The position numbers and the translations under genes are program-made. The notes under the pieces are model-generated. The model did no database searches, was not told the DNA's origin, and was given only the letters and a program-made list of their open reading frames with translations. A stretch of DNA of 64,000 bases, from the NCBI GenBank assembly GCA_963756025.1, contig CAVWMF010000007.1, forward strand, positions 992,001-1,056,000, written 5' to 3'. Shown one piece after another: positions 16,522 to 25,902 of this stretch; the first letter of the stretch is position 1; each line of letters opens with the position of its first letter. This DNA comes from Bog-473 sp963756025. Lineage in GTDB: Bacteria > Actinomycetota > Acidimicrobiia > Acidimicrobiales > RAAP-2.

Positions 16522-17586
16522 ATGGGAAGCCGGACAGAAGACTTCGCCCTCATGTGGGAGTGGTTCTCGACCCACTGCCGCACGACCTCACCGCTCTACC
16601 AGCACATCTCCGCTGCGGTCGCCGGGGATGACGAAGTCCTCGAGCTCGTGCAGGCGGCACCACCCTCGGCCCATCTGCCTCCGGCCCTGCTCGCCGCAGT
16701 GCACTACCTGATTCTCGAGGGATCCGACCACCCATTGGCGGCGGTCTACGCCGGGCGTTCCGATGCCGAGCCCGGTCCCCTCTTCCTCGACTTCTTCCGT
16801 GCGCGCCAGGCCGACGTGCTGGCCCTCCTCGCCTTCCGGCACATCCAGACCAATGAATGTGGCCGGAGCGCCATCATCGGTCCCGGCCTCACCTGGGTGG
16901 CGTCCCAACTGGAGGGGCCCTACGCACTCGTCGATGTCGGTGCCAGTGCCGGCCTGAACCTGCTGTGCGACAACTACCGCATCGACTACGGCCCGCACGG
17001 GGCCACCGGCCCCGTCGATGCCGCGGTCCGGCTCTCGTGCAGAGTCGTCGGGGGCCGTCCACCGATCACCACGCAACTCCCGTCGTTCGCGTCCCGGGTG
17101 GGGATCGACCGCTCCCCGATCGACCTCCGTGACCCCGACGACGCCCGCTGGCTGCTCGCGTGCGTATGGCCGGGCACCAACCGGCTCGAGCACACCGCCG
17201 CCGCGATCCGCCACGCACGAGCGGACCCGCCCCTGGTCGTGCGGGGGGATGCCACGGCGGTCCTTCCCGAGGTACTGGACGAGCTGCCCGGGAGGACGAC
17301 GGCCATCGTCATGACAACCTGGGCCTTCGCCTACCTGGGTGTCGAGGATCGCGCGACGTTCATGGAGCTCCTCGACGAGGCTTCACGCCGACGTCCTATC
17401 GCATGGCTGAGCGCGGAAGGAGCGGGGACAGTGGCCGCATTCGCGGAAGAGGCGGCCGCACACACGACGAACGAAGGCGTTTCCGACGTTCTCGGCGCGA
17501 TGCTCTTCGACCGGGGGCGGCGGCGCAGCCAGCTGCTCGCTTTCGCCCAGGAGCACGGGGCGCAACTCGACTGGCGCGTTCGGTAG
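16522..17586 (+). CDS. DUF2332 family protein
   Basis: A 354-residue protein matching the actinobacterial DUF2332 family. It contains a probable SAM-binding-like loop, LVDVGASAGLNLLCDNY (about residue 135), preceded by PGLTWVASQLEGPYA and followed by GDATAVLPEVLDELP and TTWAFAYL. The family has no established function. The Rossmann-like glycine motif suggests a methyltransferase relative. It starts six bases after lepB, so cotranscription is likely though functionally unexplained. Confidence 0.82.
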   Translation: MGSRTEDFALMWEWFSTHCRTTSPLYQHISAAVAGDDEVLELVQAAPPSAHLPPALLAAVHYLILEGSDHPLAAVYAGRSDAEPGPLFLDFFRARQADVLALLAFRHIQTNECGRSAIIGPGLTWVASQLEGPYALVDVGASAGLNLLCDNYRIDYGPHGATGPVDAAVRLSCRVVGGRPPITTQLPSFASRVGIDRSPIDLRDPDDARWLLACVWPGTNRLEHTAAAIRHARADPPLVVRGDATAVLPEVLDELPGRTTAIVMTTWAFAYLGVEDRATFMELLDEASRRRPIAWLSAEGAGTVAAFAEEAAAHTTNEGVSDVLGAMLFDRGRRRSQLLAFAQEHGAQLDWRVR

Positions 17587-17638
17587 ACCGACCAGCAGGA
17601 CTCTCAACTCCGGACATCGTTGCAGTAGCTTGACCGCC

Positions 17639-18514
17639 GTGCGCGTCGGGTTGGTGATCCTTCCATCCGATCGCTGGGAAGAAGCCAGGCACCAATGGGA
17701 ATGGGCCGATGCGGCGGGCTTCTCCACGGCATGGACCTACGACCACATCCGGTGGGGTGGCATGCCCGACGGTCCGTGGCACGCTGCCGTTCCCGTGTTG
17801 GCTGCTGCCGCGGGCGTGACACGGCGGATCCGGATCGGGACGTTGGTGGCCACCCCGAACTTCCGCCATCCGGTGACGCTGGCCCGGGACGCGTTGGCGC
17901 TGGACGATCTGAGCGAGGGTCGCCTCGACCTGGGTGTCGGACCGGGGAGCGCCGGCCCGGATGCCACAGCCCTCGGGCAGGCCGAGTGGAGTGTGCACGA
18001 ACGCATGGATCGCTTCGAGGAGTTCTTACAGATCCTGCAGCCGATCCTCGACGGAGGGGCCGACACCCGCACCACGTTCACGGGTCGCTACTACGCATCG
18101 GCCGAGACGCCCAGCACGCCGGGCGCCGTCCAGACGCCGTTCCCGCTCACGGTGGCAGCAGGCGGACGGCGTGGTCTCGCGCTGGCGGCGCGTCACGCCC
18201 GACAGTGGGTCACGATCGGCCCCACCGGCCCGGGTCCGCGCACGGACAAATCGATCCTGGCGGCCGTGCGTGCGCAGACCGCTTTGCTCGAGAGTGCCTG
18301 CACGGCGCACGGGCGGGACCCCGTGACGATCGGCAAGGTGCTCCTGTGGACACCGGTGGAGACGGTCATGACCTCGGTGGGTCAGTTCGAGGACCTGGCC
18401 GCCCCCTATGAGGCTTTGGGCTTCGACCAACTGGTGCTCCACCATCCGCAACAGACCGGGCCCTACCGGGGGTCACTGGCCGCCTACGAGGAGATCGCAG
18501 CGAGACACGGCTGA
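17639..18514 (+). CDS. LLM-class F420-dependent oxidoreductase
   Basis: A luciferase-like monooxygenase fold of the type that uses coenzyme F420 in actinobacteria. Visible elements are VGLVILPSDRWEEARHQWEWADAAGF, TYDHIRWGG, RIRIGTLVATPNFRHPVTLARDALALDDLSEGRLDLGVGPG, and a C-terminal LGFDQLVLHHPQ. The nearest class may bind flavin instead, and sequence alone does not settle the cofactor. GTG 17639 (VRVGLVILP) fits the family start. TTG 17630 is the alternative. It converges with the YcaQ-like gene. Confidence 0.85.
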   Translation: MRVGLVILPSDRWEEARHQWEWADAAGFSTAWTYDHIRWGGMPDGPWHAAVPVLAAAAGVTRRIRIGTLVATPNFRHPVTLARDALALDDLSEGRLDLGVGPGSAGPDATALGQAEWSVHERMDRFEEFLQILQPILDGGADTRTTFTGRYYASAETPSTPGAVQTPFPLTVAAGGRRGLALAARHARQWVTIGPTGPGPRTDKSILAAVRAQTALLESACTAHGRDPVTIGKVLLWTPVETVMTSVGQFEDLAAPYEALGFDQLVLHHPQQTGPYRGSLAAYEEIAARHG

Positions 18515-18538
18515 TACGTCTTCGTCAGGTCTCCCCGC

Positions 18539-19711
18539 TCAAAGTGCCGCGGCGACGAATTCCTTCACCTCGGACGTCCGCTCGACGGGATCCACGCGCA
18601 TGATGTCTACGTCATGGCAACCGACCCACGACGCAGCGTCCGCCAGTGCCGCCGCCACACAGCGCGCCGCGCTCTTCGTCCGCAGCGTGATCTGCTTGGC
18701 CACCAAGGTGTGCCCGCGACGCCCGGGATCGACCAGTCCCACCAACTTGTTGCCACCCAGTACCGGCATGGCGAAATAGCCGTACCGGCGCTTCTCCCGC
18801 GGCACGTAGGCCTCGAGCCGGAGTTGAAAACCGAAGACACGTTCGGTGCGCGCCCTGTCCCACGTCAACGAATCGAAGGGCGAGAGCAGGACGTTGCGCG
18901 GTGTGACCCGCCGGGTGAGGACGTCGATGGCGCCCGGTGCGACGAACGCCGGCCGCTCCCAGCCCTGCACCGACACAGGCTCGAGGTCCGTGTCGCCGAC
19001 GACGCGCTGGACCAGCTTCGCCGGCAGCCCCTTGTAGACCGCGAGGTCACCGATGGTGGCGACCCCCAACGAACGCCCCGCCGTCTCCACGAGCCCGATC
19101 GCGCATTCCTCGTCCGTCCGTTCTTCCTGGGCCAACGCGGCGGGGATGGCACGTTCGGTGAGGTCGTAGACCCGTTGGAACCCGCGCCGCTCCCGACAGA
19201 CGAGCTCGCCCGTGTCGAGCAACCACTCGGCCGCGATCTTGGTCTCCGACCAGTCCCACCAGGTGCCGCCCTTCTTTGCCCCCCCGAGCTCACGTGCAGT
19301 CAGAGGTCCCTCGCTGCGCAGCCGTGCCCTGACATCGGCACAACTGGCGGCCGCGTCTTCGAGGCGGTGCCAACGACGACCACGCGCCCGGAAAGCACGG
19401 CGCCGGAACTCGAACAACGGCCATTCCTCGAGAGGGAGCACGCACGCCGCATGCGACCAGTATTCGAACGTGAGGCTCTCGGGCCCCCAGTAGGCCGCCT
19501 CGATGGACGGGCGGGGAATCGCGCCGTGGCGGGCGTACGCCACCAGCTCGTGCGAGCGCGCCAGGACCGAGATGGTGTCGAGCTGCACCCCCGCAAGACG
19601 ACGCAGGGTCGCGGCGGGACCTCCCCGCAGCCGGGGCCCGAGTAGCCCCTGGGCATAGAGGGTCACCCGTCGGGCCTCGTCGGCCGACAGGGTCACGGGT
19701 AATCCGGACAT
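18539..19711 (-). CDS. YcaQ/AlkX-type winged-helix DNA glycosylase family protein
   Basis: The family (DUF1006, HTH_42) contains YcaQ, which unhooks interstrand cross-links, and the resistance glycosylase AlkZ. The 390-residue protein has the catalytic QLD in LAGVQLDTISVLARSHELV near residue 43, the WGPESLTFEYWSHAACVLP segment, and LLSPFDSLTWDRARTERVFGF followed by KRRYGYFAMPVL. The length fits the family. The Q-x-D catalytic motif is present, so activity on alkylated or cross-linked DNA is plausible. It is followed by an MFS gene six bases upstream in coordinate terms, on the same strand. Confidence 0.85.
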   Translation of the reverse strand: MSGLPVTLSADEARRVTLYAQGLLGPRLRGGPAATLRRLAGVQLDTISVLARSHELVAYARHGAIPRPSIEAAYWGPESLTFEYWSHAACVLPLEEWPLFEFRRRAFRARGRRWHRLEDAAASCADVRARLRSEGPLTARELGGAKKGGTWWDWSETKIAAEWLLDTGELVCRERRGFQRVYDLTERAIPAALAQEERTDEECAIGLVETAGRSLGVATIGDLAVYKGLPAKLVQRVVGDTDLEPVSVQGWERPAFVAPGAIDVLTRRVTPRNVLLSPFDSLTWDRARTERVFGFQLRLEAYVPREKRRYGYFAMPVLGGNKLVGLVDPGRRGHTLVAKQITLRTKSAARCVAAALADAASWVGCHDVDIMRVDPVERTSEVKEFVAAAL

Positions 19712-19717
19712 GGCGGT

Positions 19718-20965
19718 TCAACCTACCGGCAGCGCGCCACGGTCCCTGCGGGCTTCTTCGGTCACGGGCTCCCCCCGCAGATGGTGCAGCCGGAGGGCGA
19801 CCGCCACGATCGCCGCCACGATGCTCGCCGCGCCGGCCGCGAACAGTGCACCCCGGACCCCGAAGAGGGCCACCAGCGGTGCCGAGATCGCCATGCCGAT
19901 GGAGACGGCGCCGAATGTCAGGCCCATGAACACCGCACACGCACGGCCCGCGATGTGCTCGGGGGCGCGTTGCAGCAAAAGCGTCCGCGCGCCCACCACC
20001 TGGACGCCGTCGCCGACGCCGCCGAGCCCGTACGCCGCGATGGCCATCCACATGGCGGGCGCCACGGCACCGAAGGCGACGCCGAGCCCGAGCACCACCA
20101 GGCCGGCCACGATGCCCGGCGCCAGCAGCCGGGGCGGGAGCCGGCCGGCGATGACGGTGCCCAGGGTCATGCCACCCGTCCAGGCCGTGATGAGGAGCGC
20201 GTAGCCGGTGGTCCCACCGTGCAGCACCTTTTCGGCCAGGAACAATTCGACCACCATGGTGACACCCATGCACGCGATGACGGCCGACACCACGAGGACG
20301 AGCAATCCCATTGGTCGGTCCTCCCTGAGGTAGCGGACGCCCGCCGCCACGCCATCGTCCGCCCCATGCGGGACCGGGACCCGGGTACGCCGGAGGCCGA
20401 GGGTCGAGATCCCCACGCTGAACACGAGAGAGAGTCCTGCACCGACGAGGAGGGCGGTCGTCGTCCCACCGATGCTCCCCACGACGCCGGCCACAAGGGG
20501 CCCGATCGCGGTACCGGCCATCGTCGCGCCCTGCAGGCGGCTGGTGGCGCGCACCAGCGGGACGTCGCCGGCCAGTTGCGGTATCGCCGCGGTCAGCCCC
20601 GGCTGCAGAATGCTGTCCGCCACGCCGAAACCCAGCACCAGGAGCACGGTGGCCGTCAAAGAGTGGGCGAAGGCCAGGCCGGTGAGAGCGGCGGCCACGA
20701 GCAGGCCGGCGCCGGTCAGCAGTCGTCCCATGGGCAGCCGGTCGAGCAGAAGACCCGAGAGCGGGGCGAGCAGCACGACGGGGAGGCCGCCGGCCAGCAA
20801 CACCATGGTCACGGCCAGGGTCGAGTGCGTCTCCTGATAGACGCGCAGCGACAGTGCGACATAGGCGAGTCCGTTGGCGGCGGCCACCATCACCTGGAGT
20901 GCGGTGGCCACCCGCAGAGGACGGCCCGGTCGTTGTGCGTGTGCGTGTGCGGTGTCGGGTTGCAT
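19718..20965 (-). CDS. major facilitator superfamily transporter
   Basis: About 415 residues with twelve hydrophobic segments. The motif A-like loop reads GLLLDRLPMGRLLTGAGLL after helix 2, and the central loop is charged (RRTRVPVPHGADDG). The closest type is the actinobacterial MFS_3/enterobactin-exporter-like drug efflux group. ATG 20965 (MQPDTAHAHAQ) is chosen because the longer upstream frame is not membrane-like. It lies six bases before the YcaQ-like gene, so efflux and DNA repair functions are adjacent, a pairing often seen around self-resistance genes. No biosynthetic genes are nearby. Confidence 0.88.
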   Translation of the reverse strand: MQPDTAHAHAQRPGRPLRVATALQVMVAAANGLAYVALSLRVYQETHSTLAVTMVLLAGGLPVVLLAPLSGLLLDRLPMGRLLTGAGLLVAAALTGLAFAHSLTATVLLVLGFGVADSILQPGLTAAIPQLAGDVPLVRATSRLQGATMAGTAIGPLVAGVVGSIGGTTTALLVGAGLSLVFSVGISTLGLRRTRVPVPHGADDGVAAGVRYLREDRPMGLLVLVVSAVIACMGVTMVVELFLAEKVLHGGTTGYALLITAWTGGMTLGTVIAGRLPPRLLAPGIVAGLVVLGLGVAFGAVAPAMWMAIAAYGLGGVGDGVQVVGARTLLLQRAPEHIAGRACAVFMGLTFGAVSIGMAISAPLVALFGVRGALFAAGAASIVAAIVAVALRLHHLRGEPVTEEARRDRGALPVG

Positions 20966-21212
20966 GGGGGGATCTCTTGTCAACGTTGGTGTCGGGTGAA
21001 GTCGGACTCCCGTGCCACGGGCGCACGACGCGCCAGGGAGGAAGTGCGGAAGCCGGTCGGCTCGAGCACCACGCGGGAAGTTCGACTGCCCCCGTCGGGC
21101 GCAGGAACTCTCAGAAGCGGGGCTCAAAGGGACATGGAGAAAGGTTACACCGGGGCCGCCCTCCGCTCGTCACCGCATCCCTACGCCACGATTGCGGTGC
21201 GCCGGGATCGTC

Positions 21213-22334
21213 CTACGCCAACAATGTGGCGAGCGGCGTGAACGGGAGACCGTGCGCCTCGGCGACCGGTTCGTACACCACCTGGCCCGCAGCGACGTTG
21301 ACGCCCTCGGCCAACGCCGGATCGTCGCGGACCGCGTCCTTCCAACCGTGGGCGGCGATGCTCAGGGTGTAGGGCAACGTGGCATTGGCCAGAGCGTGCG
21401 TCGAGGTATGGGGGACCGCCCCCGGCATGTTGGCCACGCAGTAGAAGATCGAACCGTGCACTTCGAACGTGGGGTTCGAATGCGTCGTCGGGCGGGTCGA
21501 CTCGAAACAACCGCCCTGATCGACCGAAATGTCCACGAGCACCGAGCCGACCCGCATCTGCTCGACCAAGGCGTCCGAGACCAACCGCGGGGCGCGGGCT
21601 CCGACGACGAGCACGGCACCGATCACGATGTCGGCGTCGATGCAGATCTCCTCGATCGCATGTTGGGACGACGCCACCGTTTCGAGGGCACCGCGGAAAT
21701 GGTGGTCGACGTCGCGCAGGCGGTCCAGGTTGCGGTCGAGCACGTAGACGTCGGAGTGCATGCCCACGGCCAGCGTGGCGGCCGCCATCCCCGAGACGCC
21801 CGCGCCGAGGATGACGACCCGGGCCGCCCGCACCCCGGGCACGCCGGCTACCAGGACGCCGCGGCCCCCACCGGGGCGCATGAGATGGTGCGCGCCCATG
21901 AGCGGCGCCATCCGACCGGCCACCTCGCTCATCGGCGCCAGGAGCGGAAGCGAATTATCGGGCAGGCGCACCGTCTCGTAGGCGATCGCCACGTTGCCCC
22001 CGGCCACGAGGGCGTCGGTGCATTCCCGCGACGCGGCGAGGTGGAGGTAGGTGAAGAGGGTCTGGCCGGGGCGGGCCCCCAGCCGCTTGTACTCCGAGGC
22101 CACGGGCTCTTTCACCTTGCACACCAGATCCGACTCGGCCCAGACGTCATCGGCGTCAGGGACGATGCGCGCTCCGGTTCGCTCGAACTCCCCGTCGGGC
22201 ATGGACGACCCCACTCCGGCGCCCGCTTCCACGTAGACCGTGTGGCCGACCGAGGTCAATTCTCGTACTCCGGCCGGCGTGATGGCCACCCGGTACTCGT
22301 CGTCCTTGACTTCCCTGGGTATCCCGATGATCAC
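21213..22334 (-). CDS. ald: alanine dehydrogenase
   Basis: Catalyses reversible NAD-dependent conversion of L-alanine to pyruvate and ammonia. The 373-residue protein begins MIIGIPREVKDDEYRVAITP. It has the substrate lysine in CKVKEP, the catalytic histidine in TYLHLAA, the nucleotide loop VVILGAGVSGMAAA, and the catalytic aspartate in ISVDQGGCFE. It starts three bases after the stop of the aldehyde dehydrogenase gene, so they form an operon. With the class III aminotransferase nearby, it would regenerate pyruvate/alanine used as amino acceptor or donor. Confidence 0.95.
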   Translation of the reverse strand: MIIGIPREVKDDEYRVAITPAGVRELTSVGHTVYVEAGAGVGSSMPDGEFERTGARIVPDADDVWAESDLVCKVKEPVASEYKRLGARPGQTLFTYLHLAASRECTDALVAGGNVAIAYETVRLPDNSLPLLAPMSEVAGRMAPLMGAHHLMRPGGGRGVLVAGVPGVRAARVVILGAGVSGMAAATLAVGMHSDVYVLDRNLDRLRDVDHHFRGALETVASSQHAIEEICIDADIVIGAVLVVGARAPRLVSDALVEQMRVGSVLVDISVDQGGCFESTRPTTHSNPTFEVHGSIFYCVANMPGAVPHTSTHALANATLPYTLSIAAHGWKDAVRDDPALAEGVNVAAGQVVYEPVAEAHGLPFTPLATLLA

Positions 22335-22337
22335 CGC

Positions 22338-23765
22338 TCACTCCTCAATGTTGCTCATCACGTGCTTGACCCGGGTGTAGTCCTCGAACCCGTACGAAGA
22401 AAGGTCCTTGCCGTACCCGGAACGTTTGAAGCCACCGTGGGGCATCTCCGCCACCAGCGGGATGTGCGTGTTGATCCACACGCAGCCGTAGTCCAGATCC
22501 CGGGCCATCCGCATGGCGCGCCCGTGGTCGCGCGTCCAGACCGATGATGCCAGCCCGTACTCGACACCATTGGCCCAGCGCAGTGCCTCGCCCTCGTCGC
22601 TGAACTTCTGGACGGTGATCACCGGCCCGAACACCTCGGACTGCACCAACTCGTCGTCCTGGCGCAGTCCGGCGACAACGGTCGGCGCGAAGCAGTAGCC
22701 CCGCTCGCCCACGGCCGTGCCCCCGGTCATCACCGAGGCGTGGGACGGTGCCCGCTCGATGAACCCAGACACCCGCTCCAGCTGGTTGGCGTTGTTCAAA
22801 GGCCCGAAATCGGCGTCGTCGACGGCCGTACCGCCGACGACGGTTCCTTGCGCCTGCTCCACCAGGGCGGCGAGAAAGTCGTCGTGCACGCGCGGACCCG
22901 CCAACACCCGCGTCGCAGCAGTGCAGTCCTGCCCGGCGTTGAAGTATCCGGCGCCGGCGATGCCGGCAGCCGCCACGGAGAGATCGGCGTCATCGAAGAC
23001 GATGACCGGGGCTTTGCCGCCGAGCTCCAGATGGACCCGCTTGAGGGTCGGCGCCGCGGTCGCCGCCACCTCCATACCGGCCCGCACGGAACCCGTCACC
23101 GAAACCATGCCGGGGATGGAGGAGGCCACGAGGGCACGGCCGGTGTCGCGGTCTCCACAGACCACGTTGAAGACCCCGGGCGGGAGGTACTCCGCCATGA
23201 TCTCGGCCATCAGCAGGGTGCTGACGGGCGTCGTGTCCGAGGGCTTCAGCACCATGGTGTTCCCCGCCGCCAGCGCCGGGGCGAACTTCCAGATCGCCAT
23301 CATGAACGGATAGTTCCACGGGGTCACCGCACCGCAGACCCCGATCGGCTCACGCCGGATGAAGGAGGTGTGCCCCGCCATGTACTCCGCCGCCGCGAGT
23401 CCCTGGAGGTGCCGCGCCGCGCCGGCGAAGAAGCGGATCTGGTCCATCCCCGGCGGGAGCTCTTCGTCCATGGTCAGCTGGAACGGCTTGCCCGTGTTCT
23501 CGCATTCGGCCCGGACGAGCTCCTCGCCCCGGGCCTCGATCGCATCGGCGATACGGAAGAGTGCCAGACTCCGCTCCGAGGGGGTCGTGCGGCGCCAAGA
23601 GGTGAACGCCTCGGCCGCCACCTGCAGGGCCCGGTCGACATCGGCCGCCCCCGACACCGGGGCCTCGGCGAACGGCTCACCGGTCGAAGGGTTGATCAGG
23701 GGGGCCGTCGGACCGTCCTCGGCATCGACATAGGTGCCACCAATGAAGTTCTGCAACCTGCGCAC
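22338..23765 (-). CDS. NAD-dependent aldehyde dehydrogenase (gamma-aminobutyraldehyde/PuuC-like)
   Basis: A 475-residue aldehyde dehydrogenase starting at GTG 23765 (VRRLQNFIGG), preceded by AAAGGGAG. The NAD-binding PWNYPFMMAIWKFAPALAAG, the general base Glu in LELGGKAP, the nucleophile Cys in NAGQDCTAATR and the C-terminal MPHGGFKRSGYGKDLS are present. These features are typical of amino-aldehyde and betaine-aldehyde dehydrogenases. In this context it probably oxidises the aldehyde made by the FAD oxidase or aminotransferase across the divergent regulator region. Confidence 0.9.
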   Translation of the reverse strand: MRRLQNFIGGTYVDAEDGPTAPLINPSTGEPFAEAPVSGAADVDRALQVAAEAFTSWRRTTPSERSLALFRIADAIEARGEELVRAECENTGKPFQLTMDEELPPGMDQIRFFAGAARHLQGLAAAEYMAGHTSFIRREPIGVCGAVTPWNYPFMMAIWKFAPALAAGNTMVLKPSDTTPVSTLLMAEIMAEYLPPGVFNVVCGDRDTGRALVASSIPGMVSVTGSVRAGMEVAATAAPTLKRVHLELGGKAPVIVFDDADLSVAAAGIAGAGYFNAGQDCTAATRVLAGPRVHDDFLAALVEQAQGTVVGGTAVDDADFGPLNNANQLERVSGFIERAPSHASVMTGGTAVGERGYCFAPTVVAGLRQDDELVQSEVFGPVITVQKFSDEGEALRWANGVEYGLASSVWTRDHGRAMRMARDLDYGCVWINTHIPLVAEMPHGGFKRSGYGKDLSSYGFEDYTRVKHVMSNIEE

Positions 23766-23878
23766 GTGGGCTCCCTTTTTCTCTTCTTCGTGTTCTGCGT
23801 GGTCGGCTCGCAACTAGAGAATCACAGAACGGAGGTTCGGCAACAAGCGATTCCGCAAGAAATCTAACGTGAAACGCC

Positions 23879-23920
23879 GAATTCTGCTTGACTGATAGTG
23901 TCCGTATGAAAGAATTCTGC
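23879..23920. promoter_or_regulatory. direct repeat GAATTCTGC pair in the divergent Lrp/aldehyde dehydrogenase region
   Basis: GAATTCTGC occurs at 23879-23887 and 23912-23920, 33 bases apart (about three helical turns), in the AT-richer region between the divergent aldehyde dehydrogenase and Lrp genes. A TTGACT hexamer at 23888-23893 lies between the copies. This is a candidate binding region for the Lrp-type regulator, but no consensus is known for it. Confidence 0.4.
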
Positions 23921-23972
23921 ACACCGGGGGTTGCGAGCCACCCGCAGGAAGACCATCGCAATGAGGAGTCGC

Positions 23973-24485
23973 ATGTCCGAAGCGGACGGGCCGGCCGAAT
24001 CGAATAACACTGAACTCGAGGGGGGTCCTGCCGCCACGACCTTGCTCGACGAGGCCAACCGGGCCATCATCGAGGCCCTCCAGCGGGACGGGCGCCAACC
24101 GTACGGGGCCATCGCCGAAGCGGTAGGCCTCTCCGAGGCCGCCGTGCGCCGCCGGGTCCAACGCCTGCGGGAAACCGGCATCATGCAGATCGTCGCCGTC
24201 ACGGATCCGCTCCAGCTCGGCTTCACCCGCCAGGCCATGATCGGCATCACCGTCGAGGGTGACGTGCGGGTGGTGGCCGACAAGCTCTCCGCCGTGCCTG
24301 AGGTGGACTATGTGGTCATGTGCGCCGGCTCTTTCGACCTCCTGGCCGAGGTGGTCTGCGAGGACGACGAGCGCCTTCTGCACGTGGTCAACGATTCGGT
24401 GCGATCCATCGCCGGGGTGCGCTCAACCGAGAGCTTCCTCTATCTGAAGCTGGCCAAGCAGACATATACATGGGGCACGCGGTGA
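23973..24485 (+). CDS. Lrp/AsnC family transcriptional regulator
   Basis: A 170-residue protein with the winged-helix N-terminal domain LLDEANRAIIEALQRDGRQPYGAIAEAVGLSEAAVRRRVQRLRETGIMQIVAV and the ligand-binding RAM domain TRQAMIGITVEGDVRVVADKLSAVPEVDYVVMCAGSFDLLAEVVC. ATG 23973 is preferred because GAGGAG lies six bases before it. An upstream in-frame ATG at 23961 is the alternative. It sits between the divergent aldehyde dehydrogenase-ald operon and the aminotransferase-oxidase pair, so it probably senses an amino acid or amine and controls both. Confidence 0.92.
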   Translation: MSEADGPAESNNTELEGGPAATTLLDEANRAIIEALQRDGRQPYGAIAEAVGLSEAAVRRRVQRLRETGIMQIVAVTDPLQLGFTRQAMIGITVEGDVRVVADKLSAVPEVDYVVMCAGSFDLLAEVVCEDDERLLHVVNDSVRSIAGVRSTESFLYLKLAKQTYTWGTR

Positions 24486-24525
24486 GATCGAATCGCACCG
24501 TCGCGGCCATCCGAGTGGAGGAATC

Positions 24526-25902
24526 ATGAGTAGCAATCCCGAGAATTCCGACCTGAGCGAGCAGGCGCGCCGTCACCTGTGGATGCACTTCAGCCGCATG
24601 GGCTCCTACGAGACCCATGAGGTTCCGGTCATGGTGCGTGGCGAGGGCGCTTACGTATGGGACCAGCACGGCAAGCGCTACCTCGACGGGCTGGCCGGGC
24701 TCTTCACGTCCCAGCTGGGCCACGGGCGCACCGAGCTGGCCGAAGCCGGCGCCAAACAGGCCAGCACGTTGGCGTACTTCCCCCTGTGGACGTACGCCCA
24801 CCCGCGGGCCATCGAGCTGGCCGAGCGCCTGGCCGGCTACGCCCCCGGTGACCTCAACCGCATCTTCTTCACCTCAGGGGGTTCCGAGGCGGTCGAATCG
24901 GCCTGGAAGCTGGCCCGGCAGTACTTCCGCATTACCGGGCAACCGCAGCGCACCAAGGTCATCAGCCGCGAGATCGCCTACCACGGAACCACCATGGGGG
25001 CGCTGTCGATCACGGGCATCCCCGACCTCAAGACACCGTTCGAGCCTCTGGTCGGCGGAGCCATCAAGGTCCCGAACACCAACTTCTACCGGGCGCCGGT
25101 CTTCGCCGATGACGAAGAGGCCTTCGGCCGGTGGGCCGCCGACGAGATCGAGCGGGCGATCATCCGTGAGGGCGCCGACACCGTCGCGGCCGTCTATCTG
25201 GAGCCCGTGCAGAACGCGGGCGGTTGCTTCCCCCCTCCCCCCGGGTATTTCCAGCGCGTGCGCGAAATCTGCGATCGCCACGGCGTGCTCCTCGTCTCGG
25301 ACGAGGTGATCTGCGCCTTCGGTCGCCTGGGGTACTGGTTCGGGGCGGATCGCTTCGGCTACCAACCCGACATCATCACGGTGGCCAAGGGGCTGACCTC
25401 CGGGTACGCCCCGCTCGGGGCCATGATCGCCTCGGACCGCCTCATGGAGCCGTTCTTGCAGCCCGGGGCGTCGTTCCTCCACGGCTTCACGTTCGCCGGT
25501 CACCCGGTGAGCTGTGCCGTCGCCCTGGCCAACCTCGATGTGTTCGAGCGTGAGGGGATCCTCCAACACGTGCAGTCGAACGAAGGGGTGTTCCGGTCCG
25601 CGCTCGAGACCCTCTACGACCTGCCGATCGTGGGCAATGTGCGTGGCGCAGGATTCTTCTACGGCATCGAGCTCGTGAAGGACAAGACGACCCGGCTGTC
25701 CTTTGACGACGAGGAGTCGGAGCGACTCCTGCGGGGCTTTCTCTCCGGCGCCCTGTTCGAGGCCGGTCTCATCTGCCGGGCCGACGATCGGGGTGATCCG
25801 GTCGTCCAGCTCTCGCCACCGCTCATCTGTGGGCAAGAGGAGATCGACTTCATGGTCGGCACGCTGCGCGAGGTACTGACCGAGGCGTGGAGCCGGCTGT
25901 AG
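24526..25902 (+). CDS. class III (omega) aminotransferase, PLP-dependent
   Basis: Transfers a terminal amino group, as in putrescine, GABA or beta-alanine to pyruvate. The 458-residue protein has the PLP phosphate loop TSGGSEAVESAWKLARQY, YHGTTMGALSITG, the cofactor aspartate in LLVSDEVICAFGRLGYWFG, and the Schiff-base lysine in ITVAKGLTSGYAPLGA. The length and signatures place it with omega-aminotransferases using pyruvate. GGAGG lies four bases before the ATG. Its end overlaps the FAD oxidase start by 16 bases. Pairing with ald fits alanine recycling. Confidence 0.92.
   Translation: MSSNPENSDLSEQARRHLWMHFSRMGSYETHEVPVMVRGEGAYVWDQHGKRYLDGLAGLFTSQLGHGRTELAEAGAKQASTLAYFPLWTYAHPRAIELAERLAGYAPGDLNRIFFTSGGSEAVESAWKLARQYFRITGQPQRTKVISREIAYHGTTMGALSITGIPDLKTPFEPLVGGAIKVPNTNFYRAPVFADDEEAFGRWAADEIERAIIREGADTVAAVYLEPVQNAGGCFPPPPGYFQRVREICDRHGVLLVSDEVICAFGRLGYWFGADRFGYQPDIITVAKGLTSGYAPLGAMIASDRLMEPFLQPGASFLHGFTFAGHPVSCAVALANLDVFEREGILQHVQSNEGVFRSALETLYDLPIVGNVRGAGFFYGIELVKDKTTRLSFDDEESERLLRGFLSGALFEAGLICRADDRGDPVVQLSPPLICGQEEIDFMVGTLREVLTEAWSRL

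Noticed and set aside
21213..22334. Possible PntA-type transhydrogenase
   Set aside because: Length of 373 residues, the start MIIGIPREVKDDEYRVAITP and the VDQGG aspartate are those of alanine dehydrogenase.
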